DNA from: Frigoriglobus tundricola
GTDB taxonomy: Bacteria; Planctomycetota; Planctomycetia; Gemmatales; Gemmataceae
DNA length: 64,000 bases
NCBI RefSeq assembly: GCF_013128195.2
Contig: NZ_CP053452.2
Span: forward strand, 9,734,001 to 9,798,000
Reading direction: 5' to 3'
This document shows positions 1 to 9,683 of this stretch, piece by piece. Positions within the stretch are counted from its first letter, which is position 1; each line of letters starts with the position of its first letter. The notes below the pieces were generated by a model that was not told where the DNA came from, ran no database searches, and saw nothing but the letters and a program-made list of their open reading frames with translations. The translations under genes were made by a program, and so were the position numbers.

Positions 1-134
1 CTGAAACGGCAAACGGGGCCGGAGTACGAGAAGTTTTTTCGCAAGAGCGGAGGTCGGGTGGATCGGAATTTGCTGCTCACGCAGCCCACTACAGACAATT
101 TGTGCGGGACTTTTTGTAGTAGCGACTGGCAGAA

Positions 135-162
135 TTGACCGTCGTTGGTTAGTCTGTAAAAT
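135..162 (+). promoter_or_regulatory. Sigma-70-like promoter upstream of arsR-type gene
   Basis: TTGACC at 135-140 and TAAAAT at 157-162, spaced by 16 bases, resemble the housekeeping -35/-10 pair. This stretch is more AT-rich than its surroundings. It lies about 65 bases before the ATG at 229, leaving a short leader. This is a motif match only, with no mapped transcript. Confidence 0.4.
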
Positions 163-228
163 GATTTAACTTCGATCTCATCCCCGTTCGTTTCCAACAC
201 GAACCAATGACTCTCCTTCGGGTGCCCT

Positions 229-531
229 ATGCCTACGAAAGAACTGACCGAACAGGCTGAATGGCTGGCCGCGCTCGGTGAACCGACACGCCTCTCGCTT
301 CTCTGCGTGCTGGCCACCGGCCAAATGACCGTGACGCAGTTGGCGTCCGCGATCCAGGTCGAGATCGTGAACGTGTCGCACCACCTGGGGCTTCTCAAGG
401 CGGTCGGACTGGTCACGTCCGAGCGGGACGGCCGGCACATGCTTTACAGCCTGTCCGGTGCGAAGGCCACCGCCGTCGCGCTGGAACTGGCTCACGCGTC
501 GGGGGTGAAGGTCAGCATACCGCTGGTGTGA
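229..531 (+). CDS. ArsR/SmtB-type winged-helix transcriptional repressor
   Basis: A 100-residue protein that is almost entirely one winged-helix DNA-binding domain. The segment LGEPTRLSLLCVL (residues 16-28) is the typical first helix. LASAIQVEIVNVSHHLGLLK (about residues 38-57) is the recognition helix with the SHHL signature, and RDGRHMLYSL (about 67-76) forms the wing. Members normally dimerise and repress a nearby gene, often releasing DNA on binding metal or another signal. I see no CxC metal-binding pair here, so the inducer cannot be inferred. No partner gene is adjacent: downstream is about 600 bases without a gene, then a convergent ribonuclease. It may act on a distant target or on itself through the promoter at 135-162. 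Confidence 0.85.
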   Translation: MPTKELTEQAEWLAALGEPTRLSLLCVLATGQMTVTQLASAIQVEIVNVSHHLGLLKAVGLVTSERDGRHMLYSLSGAKATAVALELAHASGVKVSIPLV

Positions 532-815
532 TTTACAACCGCACGACCGACGCGGTAACGCCCCGTATTTCCGAACCGGGGCGTCACGGATATTTTCCGA
601 GCCCGAACGACTCCGCACTCGCCGTCGGCCGCGCTTCGGGTTTCTCAAATCCTGCTGAGTTCGGCTGGCGACGATCGCGGCCGATGACGATTAACTCACA
701 ATCAGATTGAATTCGCTCATTGCAACGTGCAATTGAGCAGGGTTGCACTTTTTGTTAGTCTGTCGCGTTGCTGCCGTGGTGGGGGCTCTTGCACGTTGGT
801 CCGCAGCCGGCGCTC

Positions 816-878
816 TTCCGCCCGGCGGGCTGGGACGGGATCGCCCCGGGCGATCCCGTCCCAGCCCGCCGGGCGGAA
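816..878. repeat. Perfect 31-bp inverted repeat with 1-base spacer
   Basis: The arm at 816-846 (begins TTCCGCCCGG, ends GATCGCCC) is the exact reverse complement of 848-878 (begins GGGCGATC, ends CGGGCGGAA), with a single C at 847. It sits between the ends of the convergent arsR-type and ribonuclease genes, where a bidirectional terminator would be expected. However, neither strand has a T-run after the stem. The rest of 532-1151 holds no gene that I can support. It could instead be a mobile palindromic (REP-like) element. Confidence 0.85.
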
Positions 879-1151
879 AAAGCCACCTCGATCCGTTCAA
901 CAGCGCATCACGACGTGAGAAAAAACTCCCGGCACTCCGGCACCACGGGGTACCCGGGGTGCTCTCGGGGCGAGCGGGAGACAGGATTCTCCCAGTGCCG
1001 GCACCTTCGTGGTCCGACGTTCCCGTTTCCCGGTCCCGCGAGGGACTGCTCCTCAACACCGTGTGTCCGGACGGTTGCAATCCCGCGCCGTGCGGGGCGA
1101 GAGCAGTGGATCGGAACCGATGCGGGTTGCCCGTGGTGCTAACAGCGCCAC

Positions 1152-2666
1152 TCAGGGTCCACCGGGAGCCCTCTTCAGGGTCGCGCTCGGCGTCCCTTCA
1201 CTACTCGAGCGCGCGAAATCAATGAAGCCGCGCTCGACATTCAGACCGGTGAGCTCGACCCGGATTTCGTCGCCCACATCGACTCCGTGGTACCCGGCCG
1301 TCAGCCGGCCCTCGACAGGGGGATCCAGCACCCGAACCCAGGTCCCTTTGTCGGCGGCACCGGTGACCAGGGCATCGAAGACGTCCCCGATGTGCCCGGA
1401 CAGGAACAGCGCAGCGGCGGATTTTCGGACTTGTCGCTCTACTTTCCGGGCCGCGTCTTCTTGTGCGGTGCAGTGCGTCGCCAGTGCGGCGAGTTCGGCC
1501 GGGTCATAGGGGAGTTGGGCACCCGCCAGGGTCGCTTTCAGCAGCCTCTGGGTGATGAGGTCGGGGAAGCGGCGGTTCGGTGCGGTGGAATGGCTGTATT
1601 CCCGCACGGCCAACCCGAAGTGCCCCGCCGGCTCGTGCCCGGGGAGTTGAACGACGTACTCGCCGGCCCCCAGCAATTTGATGACCGTTAGCGACAGGTC
1701 CGGGAACCGCATCGGGTCCCGTTGCCGGCGCCGCGCCAGAAAAGCGGCCAGAGCCTTGGAATCGGGAACCGCCGGGAGCGGCTCGGCGAACCCCGCGGCC
1801 ACTTCACGAATGCGGTCCCACCGCTTGGGGGTGCGAACGACGCGCCGCAGCGCCGGCGCGCCGCGCTTCTGCAGGAACTGAGCGGACGCCCCGTTGGCCG
1901 CGATCATGAAAGCGGCGATCATGTCCTGCGCCCGGTTCTGCCGTTCCAAACGCAGATCGACGACCCGACCGTCCTCCACCACCGCCTCGGGCTCGATCGT
2001 TTCGAGGTCCAGCGCACCGTGTGAGCCGCGAACCGACCTCATCGCCTGGGCGATCCGGTCCTGAAGCCGCAGTTGCTCCGCCAGGCCGTCGGTCCGCGCG
2101 ATCTTTTCGGGCACCGGCGCGCGCCCGTCCAACCACGCCGCGACGCTCGAGTAGGCCAGTTGGGCGCGGTTGTTGACGACGGCGCGGTACACCGCGAAGC
2201 CCTCGGGGGAGCCGTCACCCGCCACCACCAGTTCGAGGACGAGGGCGAGCCGGTCCGCGTTCTCGTTCAGAGACGTCAGGTTCGTCGAGAGCCGTTCCGG
2301 CAGCATGGGGAAGGTCTGCGCGGCCGTGTACACGGAGGTCGTGTTGACCCCGGCGTGGCGGTCGAGCGGCGAAGCCGGCTTGATGAGCGCATCGACGTCC
2401 GCGATGGCGACCAGGAGTTTGACCCGGCCCGCCGGGAGCGGGTCCGCCACCGTGAGCTGGTCGAGGTCGCGCGACGTATCGTTGTCGATCGAGCACCAGA
2501 GGAGGGCGCGGAGGTCCCGAATCGCCGGGTCCGTTTCGTGCGCCGCGCCCGGGATGCCGTTCAGTTGGCCGATCGCATCCGGAGGGAAGTCGGGTTCGAG
2601 TCCCCGCTCCCGCATGGCCCGGCGGGCGATCGCACGGAGATCGCTCGGGCCGGTCTGCTCCTTCAT
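1152..2666 (-). CDS. RNB-domain 3'-5' exoribonuclease (RNase II/R family)
   Basis: This 504-residue protein carries the RNB catalytic domain of RNase II/R enzymes, which degrade RNA processively from the 3' end using two metal ions. The catalytic acidic cluster is visible as IDNDTSRDLDQ at residues 60-70: D61, D67 and D69 correspond to metal ligands, while the last Asp of the classical DMDD is Gln, as in the DLDQ subgroup. REYSHSTAPNRRFPDLITQR (starting near residue 354) is the conserved C-terminal RNB motif. A small S1-like beta barrel follows (about residues 430-490). N-terminal cold-shock domains are missing or very short, so it is smaller than RNase R. It stands alone, convergent with the arsR-type gene. 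Likely role: RNA turnover. Confidence 0.85.
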   Translation of the reverse strand: MKEQTGPSDLRAIARRAMRERGLEPDFPPDAIGQLNGIPGAAHETDPAIRDLRALLWCSIDNDTSRDLDQLTVADPLPAGRVKLLVAIADVDALIKPASPLDRHAGVNTTSVYTAAQTFPMLPERLSTNLTSLNENADRLALVLELVVAGDGSPEGFAVYRAVVNNRAQLAYSSVAAWLDGRAPVPEKIARTDGLAEQLRLQDRIAQAMRSVRGSHGALDLETIEPEAVVEDGRVVDLRLERQNRAQDMIAAFMIAANGASAQFLQKRGAPALRRVVRTPKRWDRIREVAAGFAEPLPAVPDSKALAAFLARRRQRDPMRFPDLSLTVIKLLGAGEYVVQLPGHEPAGHFGLAVREYSHSTAPNRRFPDLITQRLLKATLAGAQLPYDPAELAALATHCTAQEDAARKVERQVRKSAAALFLSGHIGDVFDALVTGAADKGTWVRVLDPPVEGRLTAGYHGVDVGDEIRVELTGLNVERGFIDFARSSSEGTPSATLKRAPGGP

Positions 2667-3813
2667 TCAACCAACCTCATGGGGCGACAGTGCCGACGGG
2701 TACCGGTCACGCCGCCGCGAGCGATGGGGCGCCCTGCGAGCGGCTGCTCGCCTCCTGCCAGAACGGCCGGCGGTCCGTTGCCGACCCAACGGGTTCGGGT
2801 CGGGCAACTCCCGGACGCACTGGCACCGCACGCACCCGAGGCGGTGCCCCAGGTTGTGATAGGTCGTCCCTGTGGGACTTTCCCGTAACGAGCAGTGACT
2901 CGGAGCCCACATCGAGTCGGAAACGGGCCTCGTCGCTTCCCCCTTGAAGCCGCCCGCACGCCCGGCATCAACTCATTACTCCGATTGCACAGAACGTTCC
3001 CAGTGGGGCCGGGGACGCGTTCGGACGCCCGGGGGCCGGAGTGCGGAACCCGGAGCGCCGAGACGGTCGCATTCGGCGCAGTCGCGATTGTTCCGCGTGG
3101 GGCCTCAACAGCGCGGTCACGGGAACCGGCTGGCCCGGCTCGGGCTCCGAACGGACGCCCACCGATCGGTCCCGACGACCTCGGCACCGAGCCAGAGCGC
3201 GTGGGCCGCGAGCACGTGTGTCGTGCCCAACGGGGCGTCCGCTCGTCGTCCCGGGTGGTTCGGGTGTTACGGGGGTAACACCGTCGTCCTCCCGGTCGCC
3301 GGTCCACATCGGGTCCGCATGGCGTGAGTGTGCGGACGCACAGATGGTCACCGCCTATTCCACGGATGGCACGGGCCGGCGGCGCGTCTCGATCCGCCCC
3401 CGGGTCGCGTGGGACCGAGACCACCGGGGACGACACGAAGACCCACCCCCATCGCGCCGGGGCGGGCGGGCCGGTCGCGGCTCTGCGGCCCATTTAGGAA
3501 TTGCTCGACCTCCTCACCGGGCGGCCCTTCTTCCCCCAGTACGGCGCCAAGGCGCCGGCGCCGCTCGAGCGGCGCCGGCAACGGGGTCGGGATTGAGTGC
3601 GTGACTCCTATCGCCTCCTCGGGCCGTGCGGAACACACCCTCCCGAGGCGCTCGGGGCCCCGGCGTGACGGCCTCGGGGGCGCCCACGGGACCCCAGCGC
3701 ATACACTTTGCCCGCACTCATCCTGGCGCTCCGGTCGTAGAACGTGTCGCTTCGTCCATCAAGTGCATCGGAACGACTACGGTCGTAACGTGCGGTTCAG
3801 GCAGTGTGGCGGC
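2667..3813. other. Gene-poor stretch, nothing supportable
   Basis: About 1.1 kb between two minus-strand genes. Open frames occur on all strands because stop codons are rare at this GC content, but none shows a recognisable domain, a ribosome-binding site, or a protein-like composition (they are runs of Arg, Pro and Gly). I see no tRNA, no repeat longer than about 12 bases and no clear terminator. Confidence 0.5.
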
Positions 3814-4482
3814 TCAAGGCGCCAAACCCCCATCTTTTGGCCCCACGCCGAACAAACGTACGAGGGTCCTGTGCATCCACTCCCATTTCCCGGCCGGAGG
3901 GGCTGGCGCGGCGTCCCGAGTGTCCCGAGTGGTCTCGTGACCGGTGACGTGGTCGATTCGGATCTTGTAGTAGACGAGTACGAACGGCTCGTCCGAGTCG
4001 CGCTGGGCGCGAGCCGCCCAGGCGGCGCTGCCCGGCTCCCACCACCTCGGACGGGTCTTGAGAACGTGCCAGGCCCGTTTCCGCTCGGAGTTGCCGGCCC
4101 CCTCTTCGCTCTGGAGGTCGCCCCGGTTAGCGGCGCACGGGAGGCCGGGTTCGCGGGCCAGCCCCTGGCGCGCCGGTGCCGGCTCTTCGTCAGGCTCGGG
4201 GGCCGCCGGCAGTTCTTCGTAGCGCCCCGTGGCGATGACACTCACCCACCGGTCGCAGGCCGCGATCTCGTCCACCTCGACGCAGACCAGTGGGTTGGTC
4301 CGCATCCACTCGACCTTCTGGCCGGGGGTCGTGAAACCGTAGAGGCACCCGGAGGTCTCGTCGTAGGCGAGGGAGACGGGGACGACGTAGGGCTGGTTCT
4401 CGTGCGCACACGCCAGCCTGGCCACCTCCGCTTGGGCCAGCACGCGGAGGCACTCTTCCCGGTTCAGCTCGCGGATCACCAT
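3814..4482 (-). CDS. Pyridoxamine 5'-phosphate oxidase-related FMN-binding protein
   Basis: Residues 1-110 have the pattern of the FMN-binding split-barrel proteins of the Pyridox_ox_2 type. They start with the N-terminal helix LNREECLRVLAQAEVARLAC, followed by QPYVVPVSLAYDE, GCLYGFTTPGQKVEWMRTNP and VCVEVDEI. Small stand-alone proteins of this family bind flavin or a related cofactor and are usually of unknown substrate. The C-terminal half (about 115-222) is low-complexity, with one conserved-looking strand (EPFVLVYYKIRIDHVTGHE) that may complete the barrel. The insertion between is rich in Glu, Pro and Ala, and its length differs from the ~150-residue family norm. The ATG at 4482 is followed directly by the family's first helix, so the start is well supported. 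No operon partner. Confidence 0.75.
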   Translation of the reverse strand: MVIRELNREECLRVLAQAEVARLACAHENQPYVVPVSLAYDETSGCLYGFTTPGQKVEWMRTNPLVCVEVDEIAACDRWVSVIATGRYEELPAAPEPDEEPAPARQGLAREPGLPCAANRGDLQSEEGAGNSERKRAWHVLKTRPRWWEPGSAAWAARAQRDSDEPFVLVYYKIRIDHVTGHETTRDTRDAAPAPPAGKWEWMHRTLVRLFGVGPKDGGLAP

Positions 4483-5462
4483 GACTCCCCCTCAGTGCGC
4501 TCGGACGGAAGCGGGAAGCACCGGCGAAACCCGTCCGCCAGTTCGGGAAGCACTTTACGCGCCTCACGGAGCCACGTGTCGGATTTGTTTCCAATAACCG
4601 TCTGTCCGCGTGCTGCTGAGGATCGGCTCGCTCGTTGTCCGGTGGGTCCGAAATCTGAACCGGCGAAGACGAATCCGCACAGCAGGGTGTGCACTTCATC
4701 CGCCGCGCCGCCGCGGGCCCAATCCGGCCCCGCAGTCCCCGTTGGCGGCCGTCCAGAAACCGCTGTCTCGTCGCCGGGTCCACAGTGGACCGGCAATTGG
4801 GCGAAGCGGAGTGAGGAAAGCTGGTCGGGGTCCGGAACCTCATCCCGTAGCGGCTCCCTCCACCGAAGACGGTCGCACCCACCTCGGCCCGACATCAAGA
4901 CGTTCTCCCGACACCCATTTTGCGTCATTCCCCGACGGCGCGCTGCCCGATCTCCGGTCCCCCCCCTACCCTTCACGTCCGGTGGGAGTCGAGTACCAGC
5001 GCAGCCCAGATCGGTGTCACGGCCGCCAAAAGGGGTGACGCTAACCCGCGCGGTCGCGACCGACCTCGAGAAGCGGGTCGGCAGCGGGCCGCCCCGAAAC
5101 GGCACCTCTACTGTGAGACCGCCGGTCGTCTGCAGGACGCGGTCCGGAACCATTCGCACGGAGCAGTTGGGGCTGGAGGAGGCCGGCGCACTCATCGGCC
5201 CGGTCGGCGCCGGGCACAACCCCGAGCCGAACGCGAAACGTCTGGTTCGAGCCGGGGCGGCGCCGAAGACCGGGGGGAGCTGAGTCCGAAACCGGGTCAG
5301 GGACGGCCCCATTCGTGTCGGCAAATTCCCACAGGGGGAATGGCACATCTGCGGACAATCGTCGGTCGGCCGTGGGTCTACAGTGGTACCGGCCACGATT
5401 TCACGCGCCACCGGCACGGCGCCCCGCCGCACCCCGAGCGATCCCGAGACAGGAGAGGCCAC
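4483..5462. other. Gene-poor stretch, nothing supportable
   Basis: About 1 kb between the divergent PPOX-like and DksA-like genes, so it should contain both promoters. I found no convincing -35/-10 pair. The long open frames that run across it in several phases lack domains and are interpreted as GC-driven artefacts. Confidence 0.45.
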
Positions 5463-5861
5463 ATGAAGGAGATGGAAGCGGACCCGATCCGGCACCAGTT
5501 ACTGGAGCTGGCGCGGCGCATCCGGGGCGACGTCGGCGCGCTGACGGCGGAGGTGTGTTGTGGTACGGGGGGGCAGTCGAGTGGCAACCTGACCAACATT
5601 CCGGGCGAGGACCGGGCGGAACGCGGGTCCGACTGTTTCGACGACGACGTGACGATCGACCTGCTGGAACTGGGGTCGGCCCGACTGGGCGAGGTCAACG
5701 CCGCCCTGGACCGCCTCGATGGGGGTACGTTCGGCCGGTGCGAGGGTTGCGCCCGGGCCATTTCGCGGGAACGGCTCCGTGCCATCCCGTTCGCACGGTT
5801 GTGCATCACGTGCGCCCGCGCGGCCCCGCACGGACAACGGACGTCGCATGGCAACTTGTAA
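5463..5861 (+). CDS. DksA/TraR-type C4 zinc-finger protein
   Basis: A 132-residue protein with the layout of the DksA/TraR family. It has an N-terminal helical half rich in acidic and leucine residues, with VTIDLLELGSARLGEVNAALDRLDGG forming the second coiled-coil helix, then a four-cysteine zinc finger CEGC...CITC near residues 96-120. These proteins insert the coiled coil into the RNA polymerase secondary channel and modulate initiation. The acidic tip DDDV at about residues 60-63 fits the functional loop. The ATG at 5463 is preceded by AGGAGAGG at good spacing, which rules out the long upstream open frame as an N-terminal extension. It is the last intact gene before the damaged gas-vesicle-type region. 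Confidence 0.85.
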   Translation: MKEMEADPIRHQLLELARRIRGDVGALTAEVCCGTGGQSSGNLTNIPGEDRAERGSDCFDDDVTIDLLELGSARLGEVNAALDRLDGGTFGRCEGCARAISRERLRAIPFARLCITCARAAPHGQRTSHGNL

Positions 5862-6099
5862 GGCCGGAGGGCGCGGCGAGTGTGTCGGCGACCGGACGTG
5901 GCGTGAGCCGGATGAGCATGATGGTCAGTGTCGAACGTTCGACGGCGATGGCGCGTTCCCATCGCGGGCCGAAGCCGAGCCGGGGGATCACATACGTGAC
6001 GACTTCCGAGCCGCAGAAGGGTCCACAAAACCCGGACGGGCGCCACCGGCGCCGCGCTGAGTGATGGGCCGGCCGGAACGGAAATGCCGCTCGAGACCG

Positions 6100-6990
6100 A
6101 GCTGTCGCGATCCACCGGCAGAGCAAACGGGCGGCCGGGCCGTTCGTTCCGATCGACTGCGGGGCGGTCACGTCGAGCCTGATCGAGACCGAGCTGTTCG
6201 GGCACGAGATGGGCTCGTTCACCGGGGCCGACCGGGCGCACGTCGGCTGTTTCGAGGCGGCGCGGGGCGGGACCGTGTTGCTGGACGAGATCCACAACCT
6301 GCCGCGGGTGACGCAGGCCAAACTGCTGCGGGTGCTCCAAGAAAAACAGATCCGCAGCGTCGGGCCGCGACCCCGCTGAACATCGACGTCCGGGTCGTCG
6401 CGGTGAGCAAAGTCGATCTGGCCGCGCTCGTGGAGGACGGCCGCTTCCGCCGCGACCTGTACCACCGGCTCAACGAGTTCAAGGTGGTGCTCCCGCCGCT
6501 CCGCGACCGCGGGGACGAGATGCCCGGTCTGGCCGGCCAGTTCGTCCCCGCGGCGTGCGCGGAACTCGGGCGGGCGGTCCGCGGGTTCAGTCCGGAGGCG
6601 CTCGACAAGCTCCGCGGCCACCGCTGGCCGGGGAACATCCGGGAGCTCCGCAACGTGGTCCGCCGGGCCGTCCTGCTGGCCGACGACGTGATCGATCCGG
6701 ACCACCTGGAGATCGAGGGGCTCCCCTGGGAGCCCCCGGTCCCCGACGGCGCCCGTGCGGCCGCGGTGAGCCTCTCCGGCGGCGTCTCCCTGAAGTCGCT
6801 GGTCCGGAAGAAGGTGGCCGACACCGAGCGGGAGGTCGCGGCGGAGGCCCTTCGCATGTCCGGCGGCAACAAGACGCGGGCGGCACGGCTCCTGCGCGTG
6901 GACTGCAAGAGCCTGCGCAGCAAGGCCCGCGAGTACGACCTGGATCACACACTGGATCACACACTGGAGGACGCCGATGAGCAAGGATAA
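6100..6990 (+). pseudogene. Sigma-54-dependent activator (NtrC-type), truncated and frameshifted
   Basis: From about 6110 one frame reads PFVPIDCGAVTSSLIETELF, then the sigma-54 contact loop GSFTGAD (canonical GAFTGA with A to S), the Walker B TVLLDEIH, and LLRVLQEKQIRSVG. It then hits a stop. Another frame continues the same protein from LNIDVRVVA through the sensor motif RFRRDLYHRLNEF and RWPGNIRELRNVV to a Fis-type helix-turn-helix (NKTRAARLLRVDCKSLRSK). Restoring one G at 6362-6364 rejoins them. The Walker A loop and any N-terminal receiver are absent: the sequence before 6110 shows only a decayed hint of the usual KELVARAIH segment. The stop overlaps the start of the Hsp20-type gene by 14 bases, so the two were co-transcribed. 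As it stands it cannot hydrolyse ATP. Confidence 0.85.
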
Positions 6991-7482
6991 GGTGACCGAC
7001 CTGTTAGCCGGGGGGCTGTTCGGGAACCTCGGCAAGTTGATCGAGCGACTCGGGAGCTGGCCGAGAAGGGGGAAGAGCTGAAGCGCTCGGGCGAGTTCGC
7101 GGTCGCGCAGAACGGAACGGCGGTGTACGGGGTCACGATCCGAACGGGGCTCGGGAAGAACGGCGGCCCCGGTGGCATCAAGGTCGAACCGTTTGGGAAC
7201 GTGAAGCCCGATCGGGCCACCGGCCAGCCGGTGGTCGAAGCCGAGACCGAGCCCCCGGCGGACGTCTACGAGGAAGCGGACCACCTCATGGTGCTGGTCG
7301 AGTTGCCCGGGATCGGCCCGGACGAGTGCCGCGTCGCGCTCGACGGGTCCACCCTCACCGTGACCGCCGAAACGAAGAAGAGGAAGTACCGCAAGGAGAT
7401 CGTCCTGCCGGTCGCCCCGCCCCCCGGTCGGATGACCCACACCTGTCGGAACGGGGTCCTGGAAGTGAAGCTCCCGCTCTGA
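6977..7482 (+). CDS. Hsp20/GvpH-like small heat-shock protein (frameshifted)
   Basis: The ATG at 6977 opens MSKDKVTDLLAGGLFGNLGK, a leader like those of gas-vesicle-associated GvpH proteins. After LIERLG the frame is lost; adding one G at 7052-7054 gives LIERLGELAEKGEELKRSGE and joins the downstream frame. The second half (from about 7255) is an alpha-crystallin domain: VYEEADHLMVLVELPGIGPD, LTVTAETKKRKYRKEI and the C-terminal GVLEVKLPL. Small heat-shock proteins hold unfolding clients; GvpH-type members are found in gas-vesicle operons as accessory chaperones. An open frame from an internal ATG at 7123 would still give the crystallin domain (119 residues). It lies 62 bases before the Cdc48-like gene, in the same direction. 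Confidence 0.7.
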
Positions 7483-7544
7483 CCCGACCGCCCCGGCGCG
7501 CGGCCCCCGCGCGCCCGCCCCCTCCTCGCCCCCGAAAGCCACCC

Positions 7545-9654
7545 GTGTCAGACGCCAACCCGGCCGCGCTCAAATTGAAGGTCACGGAACCCTACCCGAA
7601 GGACGTCGGCCGGATCCTGGCCCGGCTCGACCCGGCGGACATGGCCGCGCTCGGGGTCGGGGCCGGCGAGATCGTCGCGGTGATCGGCAAGCGGACCACG
7701 GTCGCCAAGGTGATGCCGGCCCAAAAAGAGTACCGGGGGCAGGCCCGGGTACAAATCGACGGGGTCATCCGCCAGAACGCCGGGGTGTCCCTCAACCAGT
7801 CGGTGGAGGTCCGCAAAGCGGCCGCCCGCCCGGCGGAGCGGGTGCGGCTGGCCCCGCAGAACATCTCGGTCCGCGACACGGACCTCGGGTACCTGGGGGC
7901 CCTCATCGACGGGCTCCCGGTCCTGACCGGGGACAAAATCACCGTCCCCCTGTTCGGGAGCCGCCCGGCCGATTTCGAGGTGACCGCCACCGCCCCCACC
8001 GGGCCGGTCCAGATCGTGGCCGCGACGGTCGTCGAACTCGCCCGGCCGTCGGCGTCGGGCGACACGCCCCCGAAGGAGCCCGGCGACCACCCCGTGTCGT
8101 ACGAAGACATCGGCGGGCTCCGGAAGGAGCTCGCCCGGCTGCGCGAGATCGTCGAGCTCCCGCTCCGGTACCCGGAGGTGTTCGAGCGGCTCGGGATCGA
8201 CGCGCCCAAGGGGGTGCTCCTGTACGGCCCGCCCGGGTGCGGGAAGACCGCCCTCGCCCGGGCGGTCGCCCGCGAGACGAACGCCAAGTTCTACGCGGTC
8301 AACGGGCCGGAGATTATCCACAAGTTCTACGGGGAGAGCGAGGCCCACCTGCGGAAGCTCTTCGACGAGGCCGCACGGACCGCCCCGAGCATCATCTTCC
8401 TCGACGAAATCGACGCGATCGCCCCGAAGCGGGAGACCACCGTCGGGGACGTCGAGAAGCGGGTGGTCGCCCAGCTCCTGGCGCTCATGGACGGGCTGTC
8501 GAAGAGCAAACACGTGATGGTGATCGCGGCCACCAACCTGCCGAACAACATCGACCCGGCGCTGCGCCGGCCGGGCCGGTTCGACCGCGAGATCTCGATC
8601 GGCATCCCGGACCAGACCGGGCGGCGGGAGATCCTGGACATCCACAGCCGCGGGATGCCGTTCGCCCCGGACGTGGACCTGAGCGCGGTCGCCGCGGGCA
8701 CCCACGGGTTCGTCGGGGCGGACCTCGAGGCCCTGTGCCGGGAGGCCGCGATGAGCTGCCTGCGCCGCATCCTCCCGGAGTTCGACTTCGCCACCCAACA
8801 CATCCCGTACAACCTGCTCACCCGCCTCGAAGTCGAGATGGCCGACTTCCGGGCGGCGATGCGCGAGGTCGAGCCGTCCGCGATCCGAGAGGTGCTCGTC
8901 GAGGTGCCGCACGTCCGGTTGGACCGGGTCGGCGGGCTGGGGGACGTGAAGCAGCAGCTCCGCGAGGCGGTCGAGTGGCCGCTGAAGTACCCGGAGCTGT
9001 TCCGGAAGCTCGGGTGGAGCCGCCGAAGGGGGTCCTGCTGTGCGGCCCGACCGGGTGCGGCAAGACGCTCCTCGCCAAGGCAGCCGCGACCGAGATGGAG
9101 GTGAACTTCATCTCGGTGAAGGGCCCGGCCCTGCTCTCCAAATACATCGGGGAGTCGGAGAAGGGGGGCCGGGAGATCTTCCATAAGGCCCGGCAGGCGA
9201 GCCCGTGCATCCTGTTCTTCGACGAGATCGACGCCCTCGTGCCGGCCCGCGGGGGCGGGGACAGTTCGGGGGTCACCGACCGGGTGATCGGCCAGTTCCT
9301 GACCGAACTCGACGGGATCGAGGAGCTCACCGGGGTGCTGATCCTCGGCGCCACCAACCGCCGGGACATCATCGACCCGGCCGTCCTGCGGCCGGGCCGG
9401 TTCGACCAGATCATCACGATCCCGCTGCCGGACCAGGCCGGCCGGACGGACATCTTCGCACTGAACCTGCGGGACAAGCCGCTCGCCCCGGACGTATCGG
9501 TCGCCGACCTGGCGGCCAAGACGGGCGGGTTCAGCGGGGCGGAGATCCACGCGGCGTGTAACCGCGCGGCCCTCGCCGCGATCCGGAACGCGGTCCCGTC
9601 GCCGCGCTGGACGACGCGATCCGGGGGGTGAAACCGGGCGCGGCGCGGGCGTGA
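7545..9654 (+). CDS. Cdc48/VAT-like AAA+ ATPase with two ATPase modules (two frameshifts)
   Basis: From GTG 7545 the reading begins VSDANPAALKLKVTEPYPKD, the double-psi barrel N domain of Cdc48/p97/VAT proteins (to about residue 180). Module D1 has Walker A GPPGCGKT at residues 228-235, Walker B IIFLDEID and the arginine-finger region DPALRRPGRFDREI. D2 follows after a one-base loss at 9013-9015 (CTCGGG, one G short): LGVEPPKGVLLCGPTGCGKT, FFDEIDALVP and RPGRFDQII. A second loss at 9595-9597 hides the natural end. Corrected, it runs ALDDAIRGVKPG and stops at 9652-9654, giving about 700 residues, a normal family length. Such unfoldases are abundant in archaea and occur in some bacterial gas-vesicle clusters. 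The context suggests remodelling of vesicle proteins; that is inference. Confidence 0.85.
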
Positions 9655-9683
9655 ACCGGAACCCGTCAGCGCGAGAGCGATCG

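Noticed and set aside
816-878. Rho-independent terminator
   Set aside because: The stem is perfect but neither strand has a T-run after it, so I list it only as a palindrome.
3328-5283. A 651-codon open frame on the plus strand
   Set aside because: It runs antisense to the recognisable PPOX-like gene and through intergenic DNA, is dominated by Arg/Pro/Gly, and has no domain. At this GC content such frames arise by chance.
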